Source: Ficedula albicollis
Taxonomy: Eukaryota; Chordata; Aves; Passeriformes; Muscicapidae
Length of the DNA stretch: 64,000 bases
Reading direction: 5' to 3'
Assembly: GCF_000247815.1 (NCBI RefSeq)
Contig: NC_021680.1
Location: 5,807,431-5,871,430, forward strand
In this document: piece by piece, positions 1 to 12,168 of the stretch
Numbering within the stretch: position 1 is the stretch's first letter
Layout of the letters: every line of letters starts with the position of its first letter
Notes under the pieces: model-generated
What the model saw: the letters and a program-made list of their open reading frames with translations, nothing else
What the model was told of the DNA's origin: nothing
Databases searched by the model: none
Made by a program: the position numbers and the translations under genes

Positions 1-18
1 TCCAATTTTTCTCTGTGA

Positions 19-320
19 CCAGGGACAGGACCCAGGGAATATTTGAAGCTGTCACAGGGCAGGGTCAGGTTGGAACTCAGGAAAAGGTTCTTCCCCTAGA
101 GGATGGGCAGGCACTGCCCAGGCTCCCCAGGGAATGGGCACAGCCCCAAGGCTGCCAGAGCTCCAGGAGAGTTTGGATAATGCTCCCAGGGATGCACAGG
201 GTGGCACTGTTGGGGTGCAGGGCAGGGAGGATGCACAGGGTGGGATTGTTGGGGTGCAGGGACAGGGTTTAGACTGGGTGCTCCTGTGGATCCTTTCCAG
301 CAGAGGATATTCCATGACCC
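19..320 (+). mobile_element. CR1 LINE fragment, 3' part
   Basis: Reads in the sense direction of bird CR1: a 'gggcagggtcaggttgga' segment, a 'caggctccccagggaatgg' segment, then degenerate sequence towards the 3' untranslated region. A stretch of roughly 40 bp containing 'gatgcacagggtgg' and 'gttggggtgcaggg' occurs twice (about 192-231 and 232-265), a small internal duplication. The same variant appears in antisense at 19034-19172, so it is a subfamily and not random decay. The ORFs here are the ordinary remnants of LINE sequence and not a host gene. Confidence 0.7.
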
Positions 321-893
321 CATGGGATTTATCTTTCTGCCTTTAGCACAGCACAGGCTGGTAAAATACTGTGGATGCACCTTGTCAGCAGGAGCTGCTG
401 TTAAATGCAAATAGGTGGCATTTCTCCTGGCACCAAAAAGCCACTCTGGGAACCAACAGTGTGGGAATTTTCGTCCCCTCCAGCTGGTTCTTCCCTGATG
501 TCACATCTCTGTTCCCACACAGAGCCAATGTCACAGCCCATCCTCTCGAGTGGTCTTCTTGTGCCAGGTAAACACCTAAAGTGAACCTGCCAGAGGGTTC
601 TCATCTCACCAACAAGGTCACAGGGATCTTCAGAGTCCAACTCCTGGCCCTGCACAGGGCGACCCAGCCGTTCTTCTGCAGGTCCACACTCCTCTCCCCA
701 GCAGCTGCATGCCACACTGACACTTGCCTTTTCTCCCTGAGCATCACCCTGTCCACCCTGAAACACTCAGGTGTGGGGCAGTCCTGCTTTTCAGTGGTCT
801 GAAAACCAGAGGGAGTGATCCTCTCTGAAGTGAGCAGTGGAGTGGGGACTGGGACACAGAGCAGTCTGCTCCTCCTTGGTGTCTCTCCAAGCC
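321..893. other. no recognised feature
   Basis: Mixed-composition sequence. Short overlapping ORFs on both strands have no splice signals around them and no recognisable domain. No repeat family recognised. Confidence 0.5.
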
Positions 894-1019
894 TTTACTG
901 CTTCCAAAGAGTTCTGCTTGCACAACTCTCTGTAGACCTTAGCTTTGCTCTAAAGATGTGAGTTTACTGCTTCCAAAGAGTTCTGCTTGCACAACCTCAG
1001 CTTTGCTCTAAAGATGTGA
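894..1019. repeat. 69-bp direct tandem duplication
   Basis: The block starting 'tttactgcttccaaagag' at 894 recurs at 963 (period 69). The second copy lacks about 12 bp ('tctctgtagacc' region) but is otherwise nearly identical and ends with the same 'gctctaaagatgtgag'. It is not part of a known repeat family that I recognise. Confidence 0.85.
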
Positions 1020-1904
1020 GAACTGGTCTCTTGTTTGAGCTATGATCCTCTCTATATTCTTCAGATATTGTACCTATGGACTGATCTTGGCACCAGAATC
1101 AATCTTTTTTTGCAAGCAGAAGAGTATTTTTACATGACAAAGCTTTTGTTTTAGGATTTCATAGCTTTGCTCACTGAGGTCTAAAGAGTAATTCTTACTT
1201 TAAAGGTTTTTTTTTTTTTTAACATTTGCAATTCACCTCATGAATCTTCCTCTGGTGGATTCTCTGTTGCCCCTGATAAGATCCACAAAAGTGACTCTGG
1301 TGGTCCCTAATCTGAAAGAGTAATTGCTTCTTAGATTTTTGGTTTGCTTAGCTCTTTTTATATTCCCCCTCTCCTATAAATCTTTAGCTTGAATCACTGT
1401 TATTATATAACAGACAAATCTGGCCCACTGCAAACTAAAGTATGCTTTGTGTGCAAACCAAAGGACTTCTGAAATAAAGCTGGAAACTGGTGGAATGTTT
1501 GTGAAGTGGAGCTGCACCCATTTCTTTAAATTCAGTAATTCACTTCAGCCCCTGCCTGAGTTTATCTGAGTGACAGAAAAGTGCCTTATTACTGTTGACT
1601 TCGCTTAGGAGAATGCACAATGAGATTCTTTAAATTACTTGGATGTGTTTGGACAGCTAATATCTCAAAAAGTCTATTATCTGTATTGACTACAACACTA
1701 CAGAATGTTATAAAATTAATTATATTCTTCATAGCTTAACAATGATTGCCTCATTTAGAAATATAATTACCTATCACTGAGATTTTCAGCCAGAAGGGTT
1801 TTTTTTTAACAGCATATAATAGCTTGGTTTGTCAGACTTCATTTAAATCCTTTGCTGGTTTCTTCTCCTCCTTGTAAAAGCTTGATATTTTAGTTGACTT
1901 TTTC
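1020..1904. other. AT-rich non-coding stretch
   Basis: No exon or repeat family recognised. Contains a 14-T run at 1207-1220 and several shorter T runs. Confidence 0.5.
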
Positions 1905-2047
1905 TTTTTTGATGCCAAAGTTTTATTCCAGGTATTTAGTGTTTTTATTCACAAAGGACAAACTGACACTGAAGGAGTGGCCTTTTTTGATGCCAAAGTT
2001 TTATTCCAGGTATTTAGTGTTGTTATTCACAAAGGACAGACTGACCA
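1905..2047. repeat. 78-bp direct tandem duplication
   Basis: 'gatgccaaagttttattcc' at 1911 recurs at 1989, giving a 78-bp period. The two copies differ at only a few bases (for example 'gtgtttttattc' against 'gtgttgttattc'). The 71-residue ORF over it is only the duplicated DNA read twice. Confidence 0.85.
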
Positions 2048-3270
2048 ATAAAACAAGGAGCCCCCAAGTGATGGCATGTTATGGGATGCTCTGGGATATA
2101 ATGGGATAGTCTGAGAAGTGTCCTTCTCCTTATGATTTAAAAGAAGGGAAAAGTATTATTCAGGAACAAAAAATATGATCCATTTCCTGAAAGGATCATT
2201 CAAAGAGACAGAAGAAAGAAAATGAAAACCTTATGATTTTTCCCAAGATTTTCCAAGAAAACTCTTTCCAGGATTTCTGTTCTGATTTAAAGTTATTTTC
2301 TAGAAACATAACCATTATCTCCACAGACACATCAAAACCAAACACACCTGATAGAGACTATAATTTCTATGTGCATTTAAAAAGCACAGAAAAGAGAAAA
2401 TAAGTGCTAAACATTGTCAAAGTTTATGTCAGGTTATGCAAATGATGGCTCCCCTGCCATCCTGTTCCAGATCCATCTCTCTCCAGCCAATGAGGAGTTG
2501 AGAAATACTGAAGAAAGGCAGATAATGCACTTTGTTCCTATTATTTTTTCCTGCAGACACAATTTTTCCCCCTCGATTGTATCAGAGCTCATCATTCTCC
2601 AGAGCTATTAATCTGGCATCTGTATCGACAGCATGGGATTGTAAAAGATGTTATTTATTTCCTCCTGCCTTCCAACTCCAATAGGAAAGATATACTGACT
2701 GCCCCCAGCCTCAGGAACCAAGTAATAAGAGGAAAATGATGGAGTGTGATAATTTAAGCACAAAGAAATCAGATCCTGGCACTCAATACATTGGTTTTGC
2801 TTTAAAACTGCAGCAGTTTTGTTGGGGTTTTTTTCAGGTTTAGTTTAAAATTAGAATTTAGATGTTTGGATTGAAGCTGATTTTGCAGTTGAGATGCTGC
2901 TTTGTTTCAAAATCTCTTTTTAATAAAAGACACCATTAAAATTGGGTGGATCAGTAAAACAAATAGAAGAGCAACACTTCTGAGGCTTTTCATTCCCTGT
3001 CTCTGCTGTGGGTGATTATGGAAAATACATCTGTAAAAGAAACACAGGCTGCTTCTCAGGTAGGCACAGTGTGTGAAAACAAACAGCACCAATCTGTGGC
3101 TCAGATTTGGGCTTTTTAGCATAACCCCTTAAATCCAGCATAAAATCCAGCTCTGCATATAGATGTAATATTATATATTGATGCCACAACCATATGAATT
3201 TGCACAGAATGCTTTCCTACATGAACCTCTAGAACCCTCTACCTGAGCATTTGGGAAATTGTATTTTGTT
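2048..3270. other. AT-rich non-coding stretch
   Basis: No exon with supporting splice sites and no recognised transposon. The short ORFs present have no protein-like features. Confidence 0.5.
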
Positions 3271-3300
3271 TTTATAAACTGAGCCCCTCAGTTTTATAAA
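3271..3300. repeat. near-perfect inverted repeat (hairpin)
   Basis: The left arm at 3271-3283 (tttataaactgag) pairs with the right arm at 3287-3300 (ctcagttttataaa) across a 3-base loop of C residues, with a single bulged T. All 13 stem pairs match. It is too short and AT-rich to call a transposon end, and no T run follows as in a Pol III terminator. Confidence 0.6.
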
Positions 3301-3406
3301 TGATCAGCAATATTCTGAAAACAAGCACTCATTAATTGCATCCACATAGCTAAATACAGAATAATTTAGAAATGTGTTAATGCCTAACATTTTACAGATA
3401 TTTTTG

Positions 3407-3592
3407 CTGTGAGGGTGGTGAAGCCCTGGCACAGGCTGCCTGGAGAAGCTGTGGCTGCTCCTAAAAGTGTTCCAGAGCAGATTGGAGCAAGCTGAGCTAT
3501 TGAAAGGTGTCCCTGCCCATGGCAGGGGGTGGAATGGGATGAACTTTAAGGTCCCTTTCCATCCCAAGCCATTCCAGGATTCTATTATCCTA
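3407..3592 (+). mobile_element. CR1 LINE 3' end
   Basis: Sense CR1 tail: 'gtgagggtggtgaagccctgg', 'ctgcctggagaagctgtgg', 'cccatggcagggggtgg', then 'aaggtccctttccatccc' and a degenerate terminal 'attctattatcc' in place of the usual 'attctatgat' repeats. It is followed at once by a T run (3593-3615), which belongs to the flank and is not a poly-A tail. Only the last 180 bp of the element is present, typical 5' truncation. Confidence 0.88.
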
Positions 3593-3615
3593 TTTTTTTT
3601 TTTTTTTTTTTTTTT
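3593..3615. repeat. poly-T run
   Basis: 23 consecutive T residues directly after the CR1 3' end. Confidence 0.9.
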
Positions 3616-4408
3616 GGAGGGTGACAGCCTCTGTTCTAGAGGGTTTTATTTCATTAGAGCTGAACTTCTTTCCAACAAGGAGGACTCCATCAGGAGAGAG
3701 CAGATGATTTAGTGATTGACAGTGCGGGTATGGATGCTGGATGGACTAAAAGTGTCACTCAGATTTGAGGGAAATGTTACCAGGGTTGAGTTTTCCCCAC
3801 TGAAGATCCCCAGCCTGACCAGGGCACTGGTGACTTGAGTGACTCCTGGGGTTTGGCAGCAGCCATCCAGAAAGGAGATTCCCTTGGGCACCAAAGTCTG
3901 CTGGGTTTGTCTCCTGCAGCACAAGAGGGAGGAAATGAGCTGAGTTGGAACTTTGCCTTTTGGAAATACCAGTCCTGGCAGGTCTAAAGATCACCTAAAC
4001 AAGAATTTGGGGAATCCCTCTGATCCCCACGAGGAGAGTTTGGCTTTTCTTGCCCCTTTTTTGTAACCTTCTGTACAGTTCCTACAAAACCTCCAATGCC
4101 AGACTCTGCCCAGTGCTGTTGTCCCTCCAGGATTGTCCCTACACAAAGCCAAGGAATGCTGGAATTGCTGAAGAGGTGTGTTCCAGAAGGAATGTGACAT
4201 ACCTGCAAAAGAAACACAGGGGAAGATTCTGCCTACTGATTACAAACACCTGAACGGGCATAAACACGTTTAACTCTCATCCTTTTGCTTGGCAAAGTTC
4301 AGGAAACCTTGGGCCACAGCATTTCTGCCTTACAAGAAATAGAATATCTCCAGAGTCACCATCCAGGGCATGGTGCAGGACATTTCCTCTGAGCACTGCT
4401 CACTCAAC
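3616..4408. other. no recognised feature
   Basis: Moderate-GC sequence with overlapping short ORFs on both strands (3709-4217). None has splice sites, repeats or a domain that I recognise. Confidence 0.45.
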
Positions 4409-4580
4409 TAGACCATTTTCAAAGAGACTCTGAGCTTTGCAGGTCTTCATTTCAAGATTTTGTGGTTTTATGCTCTCTCAAAGTAACAAAACATTAGACC
4501 ATTTTCAAAGAGACTCTGAGCTTTGCAAGTCTTCATTTCAAGATTTTATGGTTCTATGCTCTCTCAAAGTAACAAAACAG
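4409..4580. repeat. 86-bp direct tandem duplication
   Basis: 'tagaccattttcaaagagac' at 4409 recurs at 4495. The copies differ at about four positions (caggtc/caagtc, tttgtgg/tttatgg, ggtttta/ggttcta). This produces a spurious 123-residue ORF with an internal repeat. Confidence 0.9.
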
Positions 4581-7554
4581 AACAAACATCTTCTGAAGAT
4601 CTCCACACAATGCAGGGGGGAAAGTAATTTAATCTTGGATCAATATTTGCAAGTGGTAAGTGGAAATTGCCACTCAGTAAGGATTTTGGCTCACACAATT
4701 CCATTTCATTCGACTTTTGTGCAGTGCAAATCTGGGATAACGTTCCCAATGTTGGATTGTAGAGAGAGAAAAGAGGTACTTGCACTGTTTATTCTCTACT
4801 CTATGTGAACATAGAACCTTTATACACCATATACCATACATTATATATGATACATCATCTATATCAATAAAATATATGGTCAATTTTGAATATATTGAGG
4901 GGCCAGACCATGGATTCAGCTGCTCAGTTGAGCAGGTCACAAGCTCAGCTGGTGCCACACATCTTTTGTCATTTAGTGAATATGAATTTCATTCTCATAT
5001 ATAAATCTATGTATATATTTAAACATATATTAAACAATATTATCTGTTAAATAAGTAGAAATTTAAAAGAGTTGTGGGCTTGCTGTTGTTGGGGTTTTTT
5101 GTTTGATTTTTTTCTTGTTGTTGTTGTTGCTGTTTTGGTTTGGGGTCGGTTTTTTTATTTCTTACAGGTACAAAAATTAGGTAAATAAAAAGGAGAATAA
5201 TGTCTGGTTTAACTCACATCACCCCTAACTTTCTTTGTCCCTTGGTCAGTGGTTTGTACAAGATTCAGTGAGAACAGGAAAAAATTCCAAGGGTGAAAGT
5301 GTAGGAAACTCACCTTGTAACAGCCACAACATGCGGAGGTGTCAGAGCTGTGCCAGCAGAGGAGGAATTTGCTTAATGAAAATTTTCCCCAGGCATCCCC
5401 TGATGTCACTGGTGGTTCCCAGTGCAGATTACCCATCAGTTAGCACAAATTTGCTTTTTAATTGGCCTGTATTGCACCTGCCACATCCCGGCTCCCCAGC
5501 CTCCGAGGCACTGGCAAAAGGAGGAAAGTGGATATCTGGGGGGATTTAATTTAATGCATTCCAGGAAGGGCCTGCACAGCAACAATTAATGTTTAAAAGA
5601 CAAGAATAATGTGCACCAGCACGAAGTGATGAGGAAGAGGGAAGGGGAGCTGGGGAGTAACTAATGAACAGGATTAATTAGTCACAGCAGAAAGATCTAA
5701 TGCTCCAGTGACTTTTGGGGGATGCTTTAATTCTGTTGACTTTTGTGGGTCCTAGGAACAGCCTAAGAAGTCCAGGAGTAGGAGATTCATCAGCAAGGCT
5801 TCGTTTATCCAGGCTTATTTTTAAATTATGCCAAAATGAGTGTGCTCTGGAGGTAAACTGTGAACAGCCAGGCAAAGGAACCACAGGCAGTGGATGTTGG
5901 AGGCTGGCAAGACCCAGGAATGTGGGTGCAGTTCTCCTTTCCAGGTACAGGATGCTCCAGGTCCCCCTTCCCCATTTCCTAAGAGCATGAAAATTGAACT
6001 TCAGTTGGTTAGAGACTTCTCAGTTTCGTTCAGATGTCCCAACTATTTTCTTTTTCTCCCTTTCTTCCAGAATGGCTGGGCTCTCCTTGCTCAGATTGCT
6101 TTGGAAGTCTCAGGGAATAGATGTTTTTATATAGAGAATTTTGTGTAAGTTCCTTGCAGTGAATCCCTGGTGAAGTCCACTCCTAAAACATGCAGTTTCC
6201 TGGCAGCACTGCCAGCAGAAGGAGCAATATGACTCCCAGATGTTGTGATTCCAGAGAAATATTATCCTGCAGAAAGCACAGGCAGCTGGGATGCTAATTC
6301 CCAATTTGGGTTTGTAAGTGTAGTCTAAATTCAACACCAATCAATAAACAAATAATCTGCTTGGAAATTTAAAATAAAAACTGAAACATGAATTCTAGGA
6401 AATGCAGGCATTTATTTTAAATTATTTAAATTGGCCAAACTTGAAATTCAAGTTTTAACTGGTTTTGTTGTGAATTCTTCTACAATTGACTGTGTTTCCT
6501 TAATGTGAGTTTTATTCACAACCAGTTTCTGCTGAAGGATTTATCTCCCTCTTCCCCACCCCCACACCACTTCCTTGTCTCTGTCACTTATTTCCTTGGT
6601 TTTGTTAAGATAACCAGGCAGAGATGTTCCATGAGGTGGCCAAAAGCATTTTCCCTCCTGGGTTAAATTCCAATCATGTCAGTGAACTGATCTGCCTCCC
6701 TGACCCAAATGTGGGACAGCAGTGAGAAGAGATGATGCAGGGAGAAGGGAGGCAGGATTGCCCCAATTTCATATGGCTTTACACTGCTCTATGTGCCCAT
6801 TCCTTATTATTCCTTATTATTTTACCCCTGCCTTCCCCTTTCCCCAGGTGCCTGCACTATCTGTCTATAGTGGCTTATTGAGTTCCTGGTTTATTTTCAG
6901 GAAAAATGAAGTTATTTAATAAAGATATCCAAAATAAAGATATTCAGATAGCAGCTGCATAAGTACATATTTGAAATTTTATCTTTGCAGTGCTGGTGTG
7001 TGTTGCAATATCTGTGATATATTGCTCTTCCCTTTGCCTCATAGCAGACTCCCTATTATAGAGGCAAAATTTAATAAGGCCATGTACATTAACATTATGG
7101 CATAATTTCCTGGCTGCCAGACAGGAGAGATTTTGAATGTTAAACTGTGTTTGATATGTTAATATAGGATGTAAATGCCAAATGGGGCTCTATTAACAAC
7201 ACTTGCTTAAAATATTTTCCAATTTTCCTGTTAAACTGGGATGCAGAGGAAAAGACACTTGGTTGGAAGGGAAGGAACTGGGAGCTATTTGATATCATTT
7301 AACTGCAGCCCAGTTGGTGGAGCTGGGAGCTGCCTGTGGGGAAATCCAGCAAGCAGGAGAGCACATCTTGCTAATGGCACGAGGATGAGCAGCGAGGAGT
7401 CCGTGATCAGCGGATTTCTGCTTTCAGAGGAGAATGGAATACAGTTGTCATCAGCCACTTTCTCAGCTGTCAGAGATGTTTAGAAATTGATGGGCTCCAC
7501 TAGGATACTATTCCACCTCACCTCCTGAATTTCCAGGTATATAACCTGATAGGA
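4581..7554. other. AT-rich non-coding stretch
   Basis: Contains an A/T-only patch rich in 'atata' at about 4810-5045 and a short (TTG)n tract near 5114-5133. No CR1 or LTR landmark, and no exon with convincing splice sites. Confidence 0.5.
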
Positions 7555-7850
7555 GTGTGGAGGTGGGCAGGTCAGGCTCTGCTCCCAGGGAAGAGGGACA
7601 GGAGGAGAGGGAACGGCCTCAGGCTGTGCCAGGGGAGGCTCAGGTTGGACACCAGGAGGAATTTCTTCCTGGAAAGGGTGGCCAGGCATTGGAAGGGGCT
7701 GCCCAGGGAGGTGTCAGAGTCCTCATCCCTGGACATGTCCAAGGAAGGGCTGGATGTGGCACTCAGAGCTCTGGGCTGCTGACAAGATCAGCATCAGACA
7801 CAGGTTGGACTTCATGATCCTGGACATTTGTCCAGACTTAATGATCCTGG
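7555..7850 (+). mobile_element. CR1 LINE fragment, 3' region
   Basis: Sense CR1 from the 'gctctgctcccagggaa' segment through 'gtgccaggggaggctcagg', 'aggaatttcttcctggaaagg', 'gggctgcccagggaggtg' to a degenerate 'gggattctgaatttc' end. The 'gactt.atgatcctgg' end is present twice in diverged form (7809 and 7836), so the terminal region was duplicated or slipped. The two ORFs of 75 and 86 residues here are LINE-derived. Confidence 0.85.
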
Positions 7851-8111
7851 GATTCTGAATTTCCATATTTCATTTTAATGCAAGGTGCTCAATGGGAAAT
7901 GTAAAAGATAGAAAAACTGAGCAGCCTTACAGCTGCATAGATAAAATCTCTAGAAACAAATTCTACCTCTTCCAGGGGCTCTCATTTTGACTCAGGGCAA
8001 ATGCTTCTCTTTTTCCTCTCACAGCATCTACTTTGTTTCTACAGCAGTTTTAAACCCTTTTGGTTAGGTACCTCATATTGTGGGTTGGTATAATCTATGT
8101 GGTACCACCAG
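7851..8111. other. no recognised feature
   Basis: AT-rich spacer between a CR1 fragment and the hexanucleotide microsatellite. Confidence 0.5.
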
Positions 8112-8312
8112 AATACTAATACTAATACTAATACTAATACTAATACTAATACTAATACTAATACTAATACTAATACTAATACTAATACTAATACTAATAC
8201 TAATACTAATACTAATACTAATACTAATACTAATACTAATACTAATACTAATACTAATACTAGTACTAAGACTAAGACTAAGACTAAGACTAGACTAAGA
8301 CTAAGACTAATT
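8112..8312. repeat. (AATACT)n microsatellite grading into (ACTAAG)n
   Basis: About 25 uninterrupted AATACT units from 8112 to about 8262, one 'tagtac' variant, then six or so ACTAAG/ACTAGA units to 8312. The change from 'tactaa' to 'gactaa' is polar, as expected when a variant unit arises at one end and spreads by slippage. Long ORFs of alternating Ile-Leu or Asn-Thr are the microsatellite translated. Confidence 0.97.
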
Positions 8313-8556
8313 AAGTGTAAATGGAACTGCTTCTATAGCACAGAAAATATTTTTTCTACATGAGATTAAAGCAGTTCCTTATTTTTTTATAATTCTGCAA
8401 GTTAACCTGCTAAAGGGCAGTATCTGTCATATAGGTCAAAAAGCAAGTACCATAATGCCTGAAAATACACTGAGGGAGCTTTAAATCAGTATTTGTTCTG
8501 CCTGAATGGTGGGAACAGCATTAATCTCTATTCTTCATCTTGCTGCTTGTATGTGT

Positions 8557-9412
8557 CACAGAGTCATAGAATCATGGAATGGTTTGGGTTGGAAGAAACC
8601 TTAAAGCCCAGTTTCACTCTCTGCCACGGGCAGGGACACCTTCCACTGTCCCAGGTTGCTCCAAGCCCCATCCAACCTGGCCTTGGACACTGCCAGGGAT
8701 GCAGGGGCACCCTGTACCAAGGCCTCACCACACTCATGGGAAAAGTTTTCTTCACAATATCCCATCAAATCCCTGCCCTCCAGGAAGCCGTTCCCCCTTG
8801 TATTATCCCTCCATCCCTTGTAAGCTTTGTCAGCTCCTTCAGGCACTACAAGGCCACAATTAGGTCACCCTGGAGCTTCTCCTCTCCAGGTGAACAGTGC
8901 CAGTTCTCCCAGCCCTTCCTCCCAGCAGAGCTGCTCCATCCCTCTGCCCATCCTGGTGCCTCCTCTGGGCTCTCTCCAGCAGCTCCAGCTCCTGGCTGTG
9001 CTGGGCCAGGGCTGGAGCAGCTCTGCAGGTGGGGTCTCACCTGAGCAGGGCAGGGGGACACAATCCCAATCCCAATCCCTTTCCTGCTGCCCACGCTGGG
9101 GCTCAGCCCAGGGCACGAGGGGCTCTGGTTTGGGGCAGGTCCAGCTCTCACCCACCAGCACCCCAAAGTCCTTCTCCCAGGGCTGCTCCCTCTGCTCCTG
9201 CCCAGCCTGGATTGATCCCAGGGGTTGTCCTAACCAGGTCTTGTTAATCCTGAAAATTCCCATTGGCCACTTCTGGAGCTTGGCCAGGTCCCTCTGGATG
9301 CCATCCTGTCCTTCAGGTGTGTCACTGCACCCTCAGCTTGGTGTCACCTGCAAACCTGAGGGTGCCCTCCATTGTCTGTGTCATTAATGCAGATATTAAA
9401 TAACAAGGTATT
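8557..9412 (-). mobile_element. CR1 LINE, longest fragment in the window
   Basis: Antisense CR1 starting with the 3' terminus ('cagagtcatagaatcatgg', 'aatggtttgggttggaag'), then 'gggcagggacaccttccac', 'ccaggttgctccaagcccc', 'ctctccaggtgaacagtgcc', 'ggtggggtctcacctgagc', 'caccccaaagtccttctcc' and the ORF2 C-terminal coding part ending near 'gtgtcattaatgcagatatt'. About 855 bp spans the 3' UTR and the end of the reverse transcriptase ORF; the 5' portion is missing. The 94-186-residue ORFs on both strands are within this element. It is decayed and has no coding capacity. Confidence 0.93.
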
Positions 9413-12095
9413 TATTTAAGATCTGCCTGTATGGCAAAGGAATGGCATGATCCTGACACAGGCTCTGCTCAGCAGGGTTACAGGATCCAGGGTCTCAGCC
9501 TGTGCATGGGGCTGACACAGCTACAGCCAGCTGGAGGTTTGGCTTTGTCAAACACATGAGACATTTAAAGCAATTTCTCACCTTCATAGGCTCCCGCCTT
9601 TGATAATGTCAGAAACAGAGCTCAGGATGCTGTCAGAAATCAAAAAGGCACCTGAATTTACCTTCTCAGCAATTCCCCTTCTGCACTGGGAATTGTTTAG
9701 ACATACCTCGAAAATGAAGGAAAACTTCAAACCTGCCGTAGTTACAGTAACAACATAATGACACTAATGGTGTCAAAATTGGCGAACTAAAATCAGGGAG
9801 AAAACTTTGAGTTGTTTTTTTTTTTTTTTCTCTAAAGGGTTTTCTAAGGATCTCTTCAGGTTGTAGCTGCAATTTGAGGAAACACATTTCAATCACTAGT
9901 CCTTTCCAGAGATTTAAAGCCAATAAGAGCACCAACAATTGCAAAGGGCAGTCAAATCTGCACTTTATTTTGGAAATACTATGGGGATTTGCAGCTCCAG
10001 AGTCTTCAGCAATAGAACAACTCTCAGAGGACTTGGAATAATTCCTCCCTGCAGGTCACACATGATTTCTGACTGTGTAACTCCCTAAATAAGCTATTAA
10101 AATAATGACTGCTTTGTGATTTTTTAAATTTTCTTGGGGGCAGCACTAGATTGTCTTACAAATAATTTACTGTGTGGGAGTTGCAGCAAAACCCTGCCAC
10201 TTCTTTTTTTTATTGTTGAGACTCATCATAAAGCATTAAATTGAAAGCAGGCAACCGAGGGAAAAATCAGTTTTGACAAAATTAGAGTCATTCTGAAAAA
10301 AACAACCCTGACACTTTGTACAGTGGCACAGACTTTGAGAACTTCTGGGGTTTTCTTTTCTTTCTACCATCTAATTTTTAAAATTTTCAGTCTGGGATTT
10401 GACTAATTTAGAGTACACAGCCCCAAGATGTTGAAGCAATAATCATTCCAGTTTGGGAAGGAAAGTTGGAAGTCTAACATTCATGCTCTGTCCTGGCCCA
10501 TATGAGTAGGTATTGTGGCAATGTCTGCAAACAGCTTTAAAACACTTCAATCCTGACCTAAAACGCCTTGGTTATTTTTGTCACTCCAGCTGGAACTGCA
10601 CATCTTGATCAAAACACACAAAAAAATGTCTAAAAGCTGTGAATCAAGATGAGACATAAACAAAATTGATAGTTCCAAAAGAAAACTTTTAAGATTTATG
10701 GACAAGAAAGAAAATTACTAGACTTAGAGAGGACGTGTGTATTAAACCTCTCCCTATTCAAGCATTTCTGAAACAATTCCTTGTCTTGGTCAAGTAAAGT
10801 AATTACAATAACTATTGGATATTGCACCCCTCTAATTTATTTCACCTCAGATTTAGGAAGTGAGGTAAGTTACCTTGACTTCAGTGAAGTATTGGACATA
10901 ATGTCACATTCCCAAATTGTTGGTTAGGATGAAGATGGTGGGAAATGACACAACAGCCCTGAGGTAAGTATGGAAAGAGCCAAGCTTGTGGACAGTGTGG
11001 GTGTGAGTTTGAGGATTTTCTTTGTTGGTTTCTTTGCCTTCTGTTTTCTCCACTGCAGCTGAACATATCCAGCTCCATCCTCCTGCCTGTGATGGATGTG
11101 CTGCCCTCTTTCCTCAGCTCTGGCATCAGGTCTAGGGAAAGCTCAGCCCCTGACCTGCCTCAGTGCCATTCCCCAGCCCTGTCCCACATTTATCAGTGCA
11201 AGAAAACAGTTGCAAGCTGCCTCCGCTGAGATTTGCTTGGTTGTTTGCGTGTTTTATAAACATGCCAGGTGATTTATTTCGGAATTTCCCTATCAGGTTC
11301 ACCTGACAGAACATTGCTGAGATAATTTACAATTTGTTTCCATTGATGTGTACTTTTAAGCACTTCCTGACAACAGACGACCACTAATAAATAGGAGATG
11401 AATTATATTAATCCTTTCTGTCACTTACAGAAATGTTTTCTTCTCCCTTCGCATTTCAACACACTCATATCATTGTCTGCTGAGTTATTACAATGTGGGA
11501 AAACAAGGGTTTTTTTAGAAGTATTAGAGAGATCCTATTTTTTCCTCACAGAGACACCAAACACCTGCCTTCAAAGATAATAGCAGTAACAATTATTTGC
11601 ATCACAGCCCGAGCTCACCTGATAGCTGGAAGCTGCTGTTCTTATCTCTGAGCTTCCCAACCTGTCCCCAGTGAGACAACCACTTACAAAATGCTCTGTC
11701 ACTTCTCTGTGACACTAAACTTTGTGGAATGTGTGGGACGTGACACAGAGGAAAACCAGCCACAAGGTTGCCTTTTGTGTTTGTTTTGGGTATACAAATA
11801 AACAGTGGAGTCTAAGGGAGCAAATAAAAACAAATATGTAAATGTTGTTTCTCCAAAAAAAGAAGTAAGCTCATAATCAACTGCCCTAAGAGACCATCAG
11901 CTGTTGCAAGCCCTGCCAGCAGAGGGGAGTTGGTACCTCAGAAAAGCAGAGGTAATCAGGAGTCAAGTTGTTCTCACAGATTGCTGTGAAAGGGAATCCG
12001 CAGGGTGAACAGCTCAGGTGTGCTTTTAACAGTTCTGCTGCTTTTACTAATGCCATCGAACATAAGGAGAGGGTTTACATGGATTTTGGGACAAA
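9413..12095. other. non-coding stretch without recognised features
   Basis: AT-rich sequence with short T runs (for example near 9815-9829) and no CR1, LTR, tandem duplication or exon-like segment that I can support. Confidence 0.5.
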
Positions 12096-12168
12096 ATCCT
12101 TCCCTGGGAGGGTGGGGAGGTGCTGGCACAGGATGCCCAGAGAAGCTGTGGCTGCCCCATCCCTGTCC
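12096..12168 (+). mobile_element. short CR1 LINE remnant
   Basis: A 70-bp sense piece: 'gggagggtggggaggtgctgg', 'cacaggatgcccagagaagc', 'tgtggctgccccatccctg'. Both ends are lost. Confidence 0.75.

Noticed and set aside
8080..8363. Ile-Leu and Asn-Thr repeat ORFs
   Set aside because: Hexanucleotide microsatellite translated.
8493..9387. ORFs of 94-186 residues on both strands
   Set aside because: Lie within a decayed antisense CR1; no intact reverse transcriptase frame.
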